In this document: one piece after another, positions 53,604 to 64,000 of the stretch
How positions within the stretch are numbered: position 1 is the stretch's first letter
Layout: each line of letters starts with the position of its first letter
Assembly: GCF_030848805.1 (NCBI RefSeq)
Contig: NC_092358.1
Location: forward strand, 28,906,061 to 28,970,060
Source: Temnothorax longispinosus
Taxonomy: Eukaryota; Arthropoda; Insecta; Hymenoptera; Formicidae
Direction: 5' to 3'
Length of the DNA stretch: 64,000 nucleotides
Position numbers and translations under genes: made by a program
The notes under the pieces: model-generated
What the model saw: only the letters and a program-made list of their open reading frames with translations
What the model was told of the DNA's origin: nothing
Database searches by the model: none

Positions 53604-54673
53604 ATTCTGTAATCGATAGTCATCGGAAAATTCTATTGACATTACATGAAGCTGGAAACGTAACTCTATTAAGTACATTGTACCTGTTATTCGCAGTTTT
53701 CATGCTCCATAATATTACTTATTGTTACGCGAGTCTTTAGCTAAATATTAGCAGAAATTTTATCAATGCCAAAGCTGTGAAAAATCAAAGAATTCATAAT
53801 TGAAAGAAAGCGCGATAATTTTGTTCATCTCAACAAAGATGATGAAAAATCCAATATATATTGGTAGTTATGGAACAATAGTATTATCATTCAAGCTTAT
53901 TTTTATCTAAATGTCCAAAGAAACTTTTCTCGTCACGTAATTCGATAATTAGTCTGGTAAACTTTATTTGATGAAGTATTATTTAGAACAATATGTCGGC
54001 AAAATACGTTGCTTTTATTGTTAATTAGTGTACGATAGATATATAATCTGTTTAACTTTTCGTAATGTACAGCGCGATCGATATTTATATAGTCAAAATA
54101 TTGTCACGGTTACCACCATATTGTCACAATACAAAGGTAACGAGCAGTCATTTAAAACGATACATGGTGTACATAGCATCACTGCCATTCCAAGTATCTA
54201 ATAAAATCATATCATCTCAACAATTTTGTTGCTTCCTTTCAATTTTTACTATCTTATATCTCTTACATAGTACGCTACATTGTATTCTTCACCTCTTCTA
54301 AGCTAGCAGGACCAACAGTATTTAATTATTTATGCAAGATATCAAACGACATAAAGTTCATTTTTATTCCAAGATTAATTCTATTTCTGTAGATACATAA
54401 TTTTCATTATTATAATAAGAATAAAATGGCACTCTTAGTATCATCAACATCATATTTATTGTTTCCTTCTGCAGTGCTTTACAAGTTTTCCCTTATTAAT
54501 GGCGAATATTGCATGATACGTTTTATCCTTTGTTCGCTCGCATTCTCACATACATTACGGTTAACATCGGCAAAGGAAAATAGAACGGTACATCTCCACA
54601 AGACTACAGGATTGGCAAGAATGATTATCTTTATAATAATTATCTTTCATATAGTAGTACAGAGTAAAATAAA
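53604..54673 (+). other. Myosin 3' UTR with candidate poly(A) signals
   Basis: AT-rich sequence after the stop with AATAAA at 54200-54205, 54420-54425 and 54668-54673. No coding signal. The transcript converges with Ehbp1, whose own poly(A) signals (TTTATT on this strand) lie at about 55190 and 55278, leaving roughly 500 bases between the two 3' ends. Confidence 0.5.
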
Positions 54674-55375
54674 TTAATGTTTATATTACACAATGGATAT
54701 AGTGTTCGATAATATACAAAAAAACATTCAATCATTATTTGATAATTCGACGTTTTCCGATTTCTTTTCTTCTTTCATTGATCAATAAGCTTATATTAAA
54801 AACAAAGAAAACGAGAAATTTGTTTAATTTACCTTATAATAAATTAATCTACAATGCATAATAAAAAAAGAGTCTCTAAAAATAATCTAATCGTAAACTA
54901 TGAAATGTCACACTTAACTCTCCAACATCTAATTTTGTCGACTTTTTGGCAACACCACAGCAACATGGGTCATGCCTGCAAAAAAAATTCGTACGTTTGA
55001 TTATTACTATTTCTTAAAAAAGGATTTTTGGGAAATAGAAGGCTCAGATGAGTAAATTAGAAAGATCACTCTGTAAATCGTCTTGTATTAAAAACTAATC
55101 TGCTTTAATCAGAAAGCTATTTAATAATAAAAGTAAAGAAATGTAATAAAACTTTAATAAATGAAGATAAAGAAATTAAATTTTTTAAATTTATTTAACA
55201 GCAAAATTAATTACCAAAATTAATAAAAAGATAGGTAGAACATGAATAATCTTATACAAATAATAAATTGGATTGTATTTATTATCGATTTTTCATTTTT
55301 TTTTAAATACGCTATATAATATACATAATAATTTACCTTCACAAGTTGAAAAAAACGCGATAGATAACTAACTCC
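54674..55375. other. Convergent spacer between Myo1e and Ehbp1
   Basis: Very AT-rich. It contains the Ehbp1 3' UTR with minus-strand poly(A) signals near 55278-55283 and 55190-55195. No gene seen. Confidence 0.5.
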
Positions 55376-56073
55376 TCATTGCACAACGCAATTTTTGTTT
55401 CGTTGAGCTAATCCAGCGCGAGATAAATCGCGCTCTATCTCGTCATCATCCTCAATGCTAAAATTTATTTGAAAAAAACAAAATTTAATGACTTTAGATA
55501 AGTAATAACGTAACACATATCTATTATTATACACTTACGCTCTCTCTTGTGTATCGAGATGATGCACCAATTCATCCCTTTTGTTCACAATGGACACTAA
55601 TTCCTCTAATAGTAAGTTTTCGCGCATTTTTTGCTCGGGTGTTTTCCGCCAATCTTCCACCGCGAGGATGCTTCTTAATTCATGATTCAAGAGTTCAAAT
55701 CTTCGCTCTAAATCGTCTTCTTTTTCCCTAAAGATAAAAAGCTCTATTTAAAGTTCAATTATTTAGATTTTATATTATTATAATCATCCTATCCAATTTT
55801 TAATCGAAATTAAAAATACATAAAGTAATTATGTTTGAATCAATGAATCACTTACAATATGTTTAATTGCATTTGTCTTCTTAAGAGCGCATTTTTTTTG
55901 TTAACAAGTGTGAACCACAGAGACATCAGTCTTTCCGTTTCGTCTTCGTCATCGCTCTCCATGGCTGCTCTCAATTGCTTTTCAAGCTTACCAGCTTGTA
56001 TGTCAATCTGATTCTGTTCTCTTTCAAGTGCTTCGAGCTCGTTTTGAATATATGATGTCATGTCTTTACCCAA
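55376..56073 (-). CDS. Ehbp1: Ehbp1 exons: bMERB domain and CaaX box
   Basis: Exons 56073-55856, 55727-55539 and 55457-55376. The coiled coil reads [54 protein letters not shown] and [16 protein letters not shown]. The last exon ends RNKNCVVQ and stops at 55378-55376. CVVQ is the insect counterpart of vertebrate CVLQ, a prenylation signal. Confidence 0.94.
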
Positions 56074-59000
56074 CTAAAATATCAAATTACAATAAAAGAT
56101 AATTAATCATTGAAACTCGATAAATATAAACAATTCAGTATATACAAATTGTTTCAAGTACTGTATATTCACAACTTCTTTAATTATATACCGGAGTCAA
56201 ATTAATAATTCAAGTTAACATACCCCGCGAAGTGTGTATGGAGTTCTGTCGGGACTGCCTTTATCGGGCGAGATTCTTTCAATGATTTTGGAGAAGGAAT
56301 ATAAAGGCGAACCAGTTTTCTTCTCTCCATCTATCACACTCGAGTTCCCCAATATATTTCCATTGTACTCAGACTAAAAAAATTAGTTATAATTTTTCGT
56401 TGTTATATAATTAAGTAAAAAAAAGATATCGAAAAAGTAGATAATATCGCATGGACTATTTACAGTACCTTTATACTGATCCGATCACCGGGTGTCGATG
56501 GCGTAATGCTGCGTCTAGGACTATTATTCTGATCGTCTATCGATCGTCTATCACTGTTGTTATCATCACTCAGTTGACTCGGAGTCACAGCGACGCCCAT
56601 TTTCACTTCCGCAATCAAACGTCTCGCCCTTTCTCGCAACTGCTGTTGCCTCTCGTCGTCGTTCTGTATCTGCAAAGTATGTTACACGTACATAGATGTC
56701 CACAATATCATATTCCTCGAGAAATGCTCGATTGATAGAAAATTCTTTAACACTATGTAAATAAAAATGTAGAACCTCGACAGGACTGATCGCGGCGGAA
56801 ACAAACCCGGCTGGCTTCGTCTGGTTCCTGGCTTGTTCTAAGAGTTGCCTCGCTCGTTCTCGTAATTCATCGTGCCGACTAATTAATGGCTAATACAAAA
56901 AGATAATAGAAACAATTAGCTTGACTACTGAACATTTATAAAATTTTCGTTTATTTATTTTAAATAACTTTGGTTTTGTTAAGATATTGATATGGCATGA
57001 CGTTATTAGCAAGCGATATTAAAAGCAGATATTGTTAATTACATGTTGTGAACGTTGTTCTCCATACGGCGGCGATGCACCTTGACATTCGGAACTACCT
57101 CGACTTCCTCTATCGTCAGAGTTTACTGAATCCTACAAAAGACTATTCTCAATATGTTTGCATAGCTTTGTTGTGTCACGGTATTGTTGCAAAGCTTCTT
57201 CATAAATATACGATTCAGACTAAGAATATTTCGCACGCGGTAAAAATCAATAAACGCAGATTATTAAAGCAACAATGTAATTGCATTACATAAAATTATT
57301 AAATTTACAAATGGTTTTTAGTTACATATTCTAATTATGGTATAGAGTAAACAATTTTTGTATTGTTCTTAAAAACGCGTTACATTAAGAAAAAAGCATG
57401 AAATCCACAAATAAAGAAACTAAATCTTGCTAAAATAAATTATAATTTTTCTTGATATATTACTTGACGCTCTGTTATAAAATGCGCAAGGTTTTAGGCA
57501 TTAAGTCCAGAGGTCTATCTCTTACAAATGTTTTTTTTACAACATTTAAATTTTAAATTAAACATCTTGATAATTTAAAAGCAATTATAAAATTACAAAT
57601 ATATTAAAATTGATCGAAAAATAAAATCGTTAAAATTGCTCTAAGGAACTTTTAAAGCAAAGCTTATGAGACAGCTCGTGCATCGCGGAACATATGCGCG
57701 ATTTCCTCATGCATATTTACATGCAGTTATACGCGTATATTATGTAGGCGTAATTCCCCTACCGCCAAGAAGCGCGATTTATAATCTGTTCGCTTATAAT
57801 GAACAAAAAGTAAAGTAACAGATCCTGGTAGATGTAGACAATACATTTTGACATAATCCGCCGGTGAAAAGAAATAACAGAAAGAGATACAACAGTGCGC
57901 GTTATGGGTTTATTGTTAATGCAGCGAGGTATAACAGAAGGAATGCATAAAAAGCGACAGTCTGCGCAATCTCGTATATACTGACATCACGGACCGGACT
58001 TTGCGATTTGGTAAGCGAGATCGATTGCGACCATTTGTCATCGATTATCTGTATGTTCTCCTCTTCGTCGTCGGAGCCGAACGGATCGGTTAATTGCCGG
58101 CGTGTCATAAGTATCGGACGTTGCTGCGCTTGTTGCACTCTCGGCGGAGACTTGCTCTACGGTAAATTGGTATTTCATTTCCTCACAACGAAAGAAATTT
58201 GCGCGCGAATTCCGTCGAATATTATACGCGACGTTTCTCTAGACAATTCTCGGGAATAATCGCAACGTCGAAATTGACTCGAGCTCAGCCAGTACGTATT
58301 TCTACGTACCTTCTCTCTCGACGAGTACTTTTCCTTGGTCGGCGATAGCACCTTGCCCAGAATGCTCTTTGAGCTGGCCAATATGATATCCTTGACCTCC
58401 TTCACGCTGGATGGTGATTTGTCTTTGTTACATTGATCGTGATCCTGATTGTCCGTGTTCAGGCTCAAGTGCAACTTGTTTTTTAACGAGTCGATGCAAA
58501 TGTCATCCTTCTTATTATCGAACGGATTCGACCTACAATAGTGAATTGCAATTTCTAATCTTGTTCCCGATAAATGTTTCTGCTAAGAATGTGCTTTGAC
58601 CATTCGACAGATTACATAACGTCATTGAGAATATATTTACCTTCGGTTACTTTCTGCTTTATTGTTTCTTTGATCAATCTGTTCCTTTTTCCGTAAGTTA
58701 ATAATCTCCTGACCAAACAGTTGGACACTTACGTCCGTATTGTTGTCTGTATTAAATCTGCCAATCATATAAGATGACTCGTCTGTTGTTTTACCTATTT
58801 GATGTACCTAGATTTTTTAAAAGAGTAATATATTATTAGTCATATTATGCTGTCTGTAGTATTAGATATAGTACTGTGCAAAGATATGGGAAAAAAAAAC
58901 AAATAAATATAAAATAATTAGATAAAATCATTACATAAGAAAATTTAGTATTTTTTTTAAATACCTCCAATTCGTGGCCGGTAAAATGCGCTCTCAATTG

Positions 59001-61843
59001 ATACAAATATGTCATCACAGCTAATTTATCAGGTACCGTTAATATATCCATGTCAGCTGGTTCGATAACTCTGGGTATGCCCAAAATTTCACCCGCATCG
59101 AACGCTTTCTTACAATTGCCTTTAACATCGTGCGGCAATAAGGAATCGACGTCTCTACAAGTTTTTATTTCGAGTATTATTCAGTTTGATCAAGATGCAA
59201 TAAAACTTTTATCACATGTGTTGCTATAAATATTACAAATGCGTCGACCTTTCCAGCATCAAAAATAATCATCAAAATGTTGGCACGAGTTACTCGACAC
59301 AAGACAATGACGATTTCAAAGTGTTTATTAATGGAATACGCGAATAAAATAACTGGCATATGGCCAAGATTGTCTATTGACATTTTGTTCCAAGAAAAGG
59401 TAGCGCGAAGAATGAAATACTTTATGATAATTACGACATCCGATCGAGATGAAGCTTATAAGAACACTTACATCAGATCAGGTCTGAAATTATGAATAAT
59501 CGCGCAAAACGCCATTCCATTTCTCCAAGATGTCGTCAGATTGGTGACTTTGACGCCGGGATAATCCTTTGTAACTTCTTTACACCATTCCAATAAATCT
59601 TGGCCGGGAGTAATCTCTTTCAGTCTTGGAACATTTGCGTCATTTTTTTTAAGATCCAATGGTTGCAGCGGCAATCTCAATGTGCTATGTTCAATGTTTT
59701 TACTGCAAAGATGTTGAATTTGTAATTATTACATTATTTACTGTGTTAAATAGAATGATACCTTTGTTCGTTGTAAGTGAAAGAAATATATACTAAACTC
59801 TTTGCAAACGTAATATTTAGTTATTATTATCGAGTATGTTATTTTAATATTATACTCTATTAGCGCACGTGCGCGCTATTTCGTAAAGTATGTAATATCG
59901 TAACTATACGTACTCATTCTCAACGGCAACATTGTCTTTTACGGGTGATTTTTCTTTTAAAGTATCTCCAATTCCTGTTAAACTAATGTCGCGTATAAAA
60001 TGCTCTCCATCGTTTACAGGAGTTGTATCATCCTTTGATAAACTTGCCACTATACACATTATATATTTTATTAGTAAATTTGATAAATTCCATAAATTAC
60101 AATAAAATTGATAAAGCAACAAGTTAAAATTAAGATAGCAATTACAAGTTTTACATTTGATGCAGTTTCAATAAGAAGCAAGGATCATTACTCACCACTT
60201 ATAGGACTACTGGGTAATTCACTTTCAGTAAGACTGCTAGTCATTAAATCAAGTTGAGCTGAAATATCTAAAATCTCGTCCAAATTTTTTACCGACACTT
60301 CCTCAACGTCTTCAGGTATATCTTCGTTATCAAAATCATCTAACGGCGCAATGTCGCTATTATTATTAACCGACATTAAACTAGCCATACTTTGCATATC
60401 TTCGTCCCTAAAAAAATAAGTACCCCCTTGTAAGTGGGAAACACTAACAAGGTAGAGAAGTGGCCAACCCTCTTGTTAGAGATATGTAAAAAAATAAAAA
60501 ATAAATAAAATACAAATAATTAGTGAATAAGCATTTACCAATAAATCCAAAAATAAATGGCACTTTAATAACAAATATTTTCAGGTAAACCGATAAACTC
60601 AGCATACTATCTTTAAAATGCATTATTTAATACCTATCCTATTTGATATACATTTAGTTACATAAATGACACAAGTGCTTCCACCAAGCTTATGAAATTA
60701 ATTAGCAGCATGTGAATGAAAGTAAACTGCACACTTACGTCGCTTTGCCCTCTCGCAGAAACACACATGATAAAGTGCATTCGAGTGTAGAGCTAACAAT
60801 TTTTTTAGACGTTGGCTTCAAGTCCAATTTGAGTTGTTGCTGACTAGATTCTAGGGTTGCATATTTTTTCATATTTATATTAGTGGCAGCGACATGACGC
60901 CTTTTTCCCGTCGACGACACCTGCTCGTAAATAGAACAATACACCATTGTGCTATATTCTTTCACAAGTGTACCAGCCTGCTATACTCACATCTTCGATA
61001 ACAAATGTCCAATCCTTGTCTTCTAGCTCGTGCGTTCGCGGATCTTTAAATAGTGTCACAGAGACGGTGTGATTGTCGGGAACTGCCCAGCTTATAATGC
61101 CTTTCAGGGGATCGCTCAAACATGGCTCCCAGTCTAAGGGTTCCGAACTAACTCTTCTGCTACGTCTTGTCCAAACAACGCTCAGTTTGTTTGGTTTCCT
61201 AAAATATATTAATATCTTTATATACTTTTTCTCCTGCTAAAGCATACAAATAATATATTTCTAATAGATTATATACAGTTTTTAATCTTATAATAGATTG
61301 CAATTATTTCATATATATATATATAGCCTTTCCAAGATATGTGCATAGTTATATTAATTAAAAAATGCCATCTAAATTGCATTGTCATAAACATAAACAC
61401 ACATTTCCTGGAGCGCAATATAATGTACAATATGCAAAAATTTGAACGCAAGACAGCAATCTATATTGACATATACATATATCACTTGATTCTTTTACTT
61501 CCAAAATATTTATTTAAAAAAAAAGAAAAATTCCTATTGCTTTTCTTCCCAAAGGTAATCGCTTCTGTTTTCAGAAGCAGACGACAATAACACACTTTAG
61601 ACTTTAAACCCTCGTTGAAATGAGGAGCAATTAATGTTAGTTTCTATTCGGATAGGGTCCGGATTCAGCGGAAGGCCGCGGCGAAAGGAAGCTCTCGCCA
61701 GGAACCAGGAACCAGGAAACAGGAATCGGCGTCACTCACCACTTCGTCGTCGTCTCTAGCGTGACCTCATGGTAAGAGACGGTGAACTGAAACTTGGCGG
61801 CTCTCTTGTTCACCCGCTGCAGCCGTTTCCAGACGGAACTCAT
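55376..61843 (-). CDS. Ehbp1: EH domain-binding protein 1 (NT-C2, CH, NPF, bMERB, CaaX)
   Basis: Seventeen exons in phase, 955 residues: 61843-61740, 61198-60991, 60920-60739, 60407-60196, 60049-59914, 59702-59472, 59154-58965, 58807-58641, 58532-58310, 58156-57986, 57132-57043, 56889-56776, 56669-56469, 56373-56224, 56073-55856, 55727-55539, 55457-55376. It starts [20 protein letters not shown], the NT-C2 signature, then carries a CH domain (about 310-420), an NPF motif (479-481) that in this family binds EHD-protein EH domains, a DPF motif (575-577), two RERAR-type helical repeats, a bMERB/DUF3585 coiled coil (about 794-947) that binds Rab8/10-family GTPases, and a C-terminal CVVQ box for prenylation. 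EHBP1 links EHD/Rab-marked endosomal tubules to actin. Gene structure and domain order match the animal family throughout. Confidence 0.95.
56224..57132 (-). CDS. Ehbp1: Ehbp1 exons: RERAR-type repeats and Ser-rich linker
   Basis: Exons 57132-57043, 56889-56776, 56669-56469 and 56373-56224, each a multiple of three and in phase 0. Two basic helical repeats, [17 protein letters not shown] and [16 protein letters not shown], match those before the bMERB domain of vertebrate EHBP1. The rest is Ser/Asn/Pro-rich. The 57132 and 56373 exons are less conserved and supported mainly by splice sites and phase. Confidence 0.85.
57133..57901 (-). other. Ehbp1 intron between the DPF exon and the Ser-rich exon
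   Basis: AT-rich, no exon seen apart from the possible terminal extension to its right. It would be downstream of the putative short-isoform poly(A) site. Confidence 0.5.
57902..58156 (-). CDS. Ehbp1: Possible alternative terminal exon of Ehbp1 with hydrophobic tail
   Basis: If the donor at 57985 is not used, the reading frame continues 27 codons to TAA at 57904-57902 and ends in a hydrophobic run ([17 protein letters not shown], isoform residues 617-633) followed by Asn-Pro. A canonical AATAAA (reverse complement at 57909-57914) overlaps the last codons, and T-rich sequence follows. The resulting 635-residue isoform would keep NT-C2, CH and NPF, lose bMERB and CaaX, and gain a C-terminal tail anchor. 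This is inferred from sequence only; the extension could be intronic. Confidence 0.4.
   Translation of the reverse strand, partial: SKSPPRVQQAQQRPILMTRRQLTDPFGSDDEEENIQIIDDKWSQSISLTKSQSPVRDVSIYEIAQTVAFYAFLLLYLAALTINP
57986..58807 (-). CDS. Ehbp1: Ehbp1 exons: NPF/DPF motif region
   Basis: Exons 58807-58641, 58532-58310 and 58156-57986. The second begins [11 protein letters not shown], an NPF EH-domain ligand. The third holds [16 protein letters not shown], a DPF-type endocytic motif. The third exon's donor (GAT|gtcagt at 57985) is weak and the frame stays open beyond it (see the alternative end at 57902). Confidence 0.86.
58965..59702 (-). CDS. Ehbp1: Ehbp1 exons: calponin-homology (CH) domain
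   Basis: Exons 59702-59472 and 59154-58965 join through a split Ile (RPDL-I-DVDSL). They carry [40 protein letters not shown] and [20 protein letters not shown]. This is a single type-2-like CH domain, expected to contribute to actin or membrane-cytoskeleton contact. Confidence 0.95.
59914..60407 (-). CDS. Ehbp1: Ehbp1 exons: acidic linker
   Basis: Exons 60407-60196 and 60049-59914. The first opens [16 protein letters not shown], identical in pattern to the vertebrate DEDMQSLASLMS, then an Asp/Glu-rich stretch. The second is a Ser/Asp-rich linker ([14 protein letters not shown]) ending VAVENE. Probably disordered. Confidence 0.9.
60408..60738 (-). other. Ehbp1 intron with short inverted repeat
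   Basis: The intron between the NT-C2 and linker exons contains CTAACAAGG and, about 20 bases on, the near-complement CTCTTGTTAG (about 60446-60479 on the plus strand), possibly a fragment of a small transposon. Nothing else seen. Confidence 0.4.
60739..61843 (-). CDS. Ehbp1: Ehbp1 exons: N-terminal C2 (NT-C2) domain
   Basis: Exons 61843-61740, 61198-60991 and 60920-60739. Key segments are [48 protein letters not shown] and [18 protein letters not shown]. The third exon's acceptor is a GAG-CAG tandem (60918-60926 region); using the first AG would add one Gln. The second AG (exon start 60920) is the stronger site. Confidence 0.94.
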
Positions 61844-62953
61844 GTCTGACGCCGCGCTCTCCGCTGCCTACCGCTCGGGATTACCGGAGTCCGCGATCGC
61901 GAACGGTCTTTTCACTGCTGACGCGCGTGTGGGGCGCGCTTTGTCATTTCCGCGCGGGGTCGGGCGAACGGAGTACGGAAGGCGAACGATCGCGCTTTGC
62001 GCTTCCCAGAAACCGACGACGTTCTCACCACGCACCACGACGCGCGCCCTCGCCCTCGCCTCCGGCCGTCGGCAGGGGGGCTACGGTCATATGTTCGACG
62101 GACGGACGGATGGGCCTTCCTCTCGGCTCACGCGCGCTCTCGACGTTGTTCCCGAAACAAATGGACCGACACCGTCATCGTCCACGCGTACGCGTGTACG
62201 TACATACACAAACGCGTACGCACACGCGTCGAAATACGCCGAGACGGAAGCTGATCTGGAAGCTCTCAGCTCTCACCAGCTCTCTCACCCGGGATCGCTC
62301 CTAAATCCCGTCTCCTTCTGACACCTTCTGTCTGACGAGAACAACGAGAACGAGACGAGAAGTCAGGCGAGAGACCCGATTGACCCGAAGTACCCGAATA
62401 CCATCGAACACCAAAGCTGCTTACTCCTCTCTCGGATAAGAGGAGACTGTTCTTTAGCGCTGTCTGTCTTTAGCATTCGCATTCGTCGGTTTTGCAGGGC
62501 TCACACGTGCGACGGTAACGATAGTTATTATCGATAAAACTGCAATAACGTCGGTACACATGCACGTGCATATATACGCTTCACATATTATAATACACAT
62601 AGATATTTAGATTATTTAGACCATTTACAAAATATTTATTTAATTTTTTCTTTTTTATACATTCTTATAATATAAATATGTAATTATATTTTTATAACTG
62701 TCGAAATACTCTCTGTGATAAATCTCTGTTGCCTTCATGTTGCACGTTTAAATCACAATTATACATTTTAGCATTTAATCGTAATATGTTTGAAATATTG
62801 AGAGTAATTAATTGCATTGTAAAATGTGGAATACTTATTAATATTCAGAATTTTTCGCAAGATGAAAACAGCTGAATTAGGTACTTAATATCTACTTCTC
62901 TTTTTACTTACACATATAAAGTAATATTTCTGTAAAAATTATTCCAAATGCAT
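61844..62953 (-). promoter_or_regulatory. Ehbp1 5' UTR/promoter region and seele-like 3' UTR
   Basis: The part next to the Ehbp1 ATG (61844-62520) is strongly CpG- and GC-rich, typical here of a promoter, and produces long plus-strand open frames that are artefacts. The part from 62520 to 62953 is AT-rich and holds the seele-like 3' UTR, with a minus-strand AATAAA (plus-strand TTTATT) at about 62635-62640. Confidence 0.5.
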
Positions 62954-63871
62954 TTACAATTCATCTCTATCTATGTCAAAATCTGCATCAACATAATTAT
63001 CACCATCGTCGCTATCATCGTCGTCTTCATCATCGACATAATTCTCGTTGCAGATACGCGAAATCTTTGTGCAAAATTCCTTTTCCTTATTTTGCATGCT
63101 ATTGACGTATAATGACACTATATCTTCCTCAAATTCACTCACTATAGCGCTGCACTGAAAATCGATTCAAATTAATGAAAAAGAACGCATCTTCGGTCAA
63201 CGTAAAATGTAACGTGCAGCACTCACGTAATGCTGGAGGCTCTTATTTAAATCACCATCTTGAATTATATCTACTTCGCTCATCATAGGATTCATACCAC
63301 CTGACGGGGACATGAGGTTAAAGATCGTTAACTGATTGTCGGATTTCCTCGTCGCTCTCACGTAATCCGCCAACTTGTCGCAGATATTGTCCAGTAACAT
63401 CGAAATATGCGTTTCCGACTGACCTAATGGAATCTGAAAATAACATTCCAAATTCTATTATAAAAATTGAATATATGAAACAAAAGAATGGATTTACAAG
63501 TACATAAAAGCAGCAAAAATATTCTTAATAAACAACACGAATAATCCATTTTTTTCTTAACATTTTCTTGATCCTCTTACCTTCTTACTTATGGTATTTC
63601 CTTGAGCGTCCATCCTAAAATTACCTACGTCGATTAATTTGTTCGGATTAGCTCTGAGCACTTCTTCCTCCAATTCTCTCATAGTTGCCCTACACACTGT
63701 AAGATACAAGAATTATTATTTGATAAATTTATTATTATTAATTGTTAAAATGGGATCGACATAAATTGGCATTGATCTTTTACCTAAACATCTCAAATGC
63801 TTCAGATCGACTTCTTTGGGCTCCACATCGACAACCACCAGAAATAGACCAAAAAACAGCAGAGTTCTCAT
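62954..63871 (-). CDS. sel: Canopy/seele-family ER saposin-like protein
   Basis: Four exons in phase give 203 residues: 63871-63784, 63696-63581, 63433-63227 and 63154-62954. Residues 1-16 form a signal peptide (RTLLFFGLFLVVV). Six Cys (28, 31, 86, 138, 165, 172) including the CLVC pair give the saposin-like pattern of the canopy family (CNPY1/2 and Drosophila seele). IDVGNFRMDAQGN and NICDKLADYV are typical of it. The C-terminus is a long Asp/Glu run ending DRDEL, an ER-retrieval signal. Family members are ER-lumen chaperones; fly seele is needed for maturation of a secreted protease of the dorsal-ventral pathway. Start: the only ATG heading the signal peptide. Assignment to the CNPY2/seele branch is confident; strict orthology is not tested. 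Confidence 0.92.
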
Positions 63872-64000
63872 CTACAAGGAAATGTGAATTTCAAACAGTG
63901 TCTCTCACGAGAAATAAAGCGTATTTACTGTGCAATCTTTCACACGCGTATTAATTTGAAAGAAAATGTCTTACTTTGTGCGTTGAGTATCGACAAAATC

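Noticed and set aside
61794..62321. Long plus-strand open frames opposite the Ehbp1 first exon and promoter
   Set aside because: They overlap the conserved [10 protein letters not shown] exon in antisense and owe their length to GC richness; no domain or splice support.

Overview
The window reads as nuclear DNA of an insect, most likely a hymenopteran (ant- or bee-like). Reasons: long AT-rich introns and spacers broken by CpG-rich patches with no CpG depletion, standard GT-AG introns, and arthropod versions of conserved metazoan genes. The species cannot be fixed from the sequence alone. All exon boundaries below come from reading GT/AG sites and checking codon phase across every junction.

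Layout. (1) About 1.5-18.3 kb, plus strand: the 3' ten coding exons of a FERM-domain protein of the FRMD3/FRMD5 type with a C-terminal membrane helix; its first exon(s) lie left of the window. (2) 18.3-30.5 kb: spacer with no convincing conserved gene. It holds a CpG-rich candidate promoter/first exon for the next gene near 24.3-24.67 kb, a possible small cysteine-rich reading frame near 27.6 kb and a short inverted-repeat element at 28.1 kb. (3) 30.5-53.6 kb, plus strand: a long-tailed class I myosin (Myo1e/f type: motor, IQ, TH1, Pro-rich TH2, SH3) in 21 coding exons. The intron after its first recognised exon carries a Helitron with intact ends. A 14.9-kb intron inside the motor hosts an unrelated minus-strand two-exon gene for a predicted secreted, cysteine-free, basic protein that I do not recognise, and a hairpin MITE. 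(4) 55.4-61.8 kb, minus strand: EH-domain-binding protein 1 (Ehbp1: NT-C2, CH, NPF motif, bMERB, CaaX) in 17 exons, tail-to-tail with the myosin. (5) 63.0-63.9 kb, minus strand: a complete four-exon canopy/seele-family ER saposin-like protein ending in RDEL.

Three of the genes link membranes to the actin cytoskeleton (FERM-TM protein, SH3 myosin I, Ehbp1), and class I myosins and EHBP1 both act in endocytic traffic in other animals; the proximity may be chance. The observations most worth following are the nested secreted-protein gene (34.5-36.6 kb), which has prohormone-like processing sites, and an apparent alternative Ehbp1 end at 57.9 kb where read-through of an exon adds a hydrophobic tail anchor in place of the bMERB domain and CaaX box.
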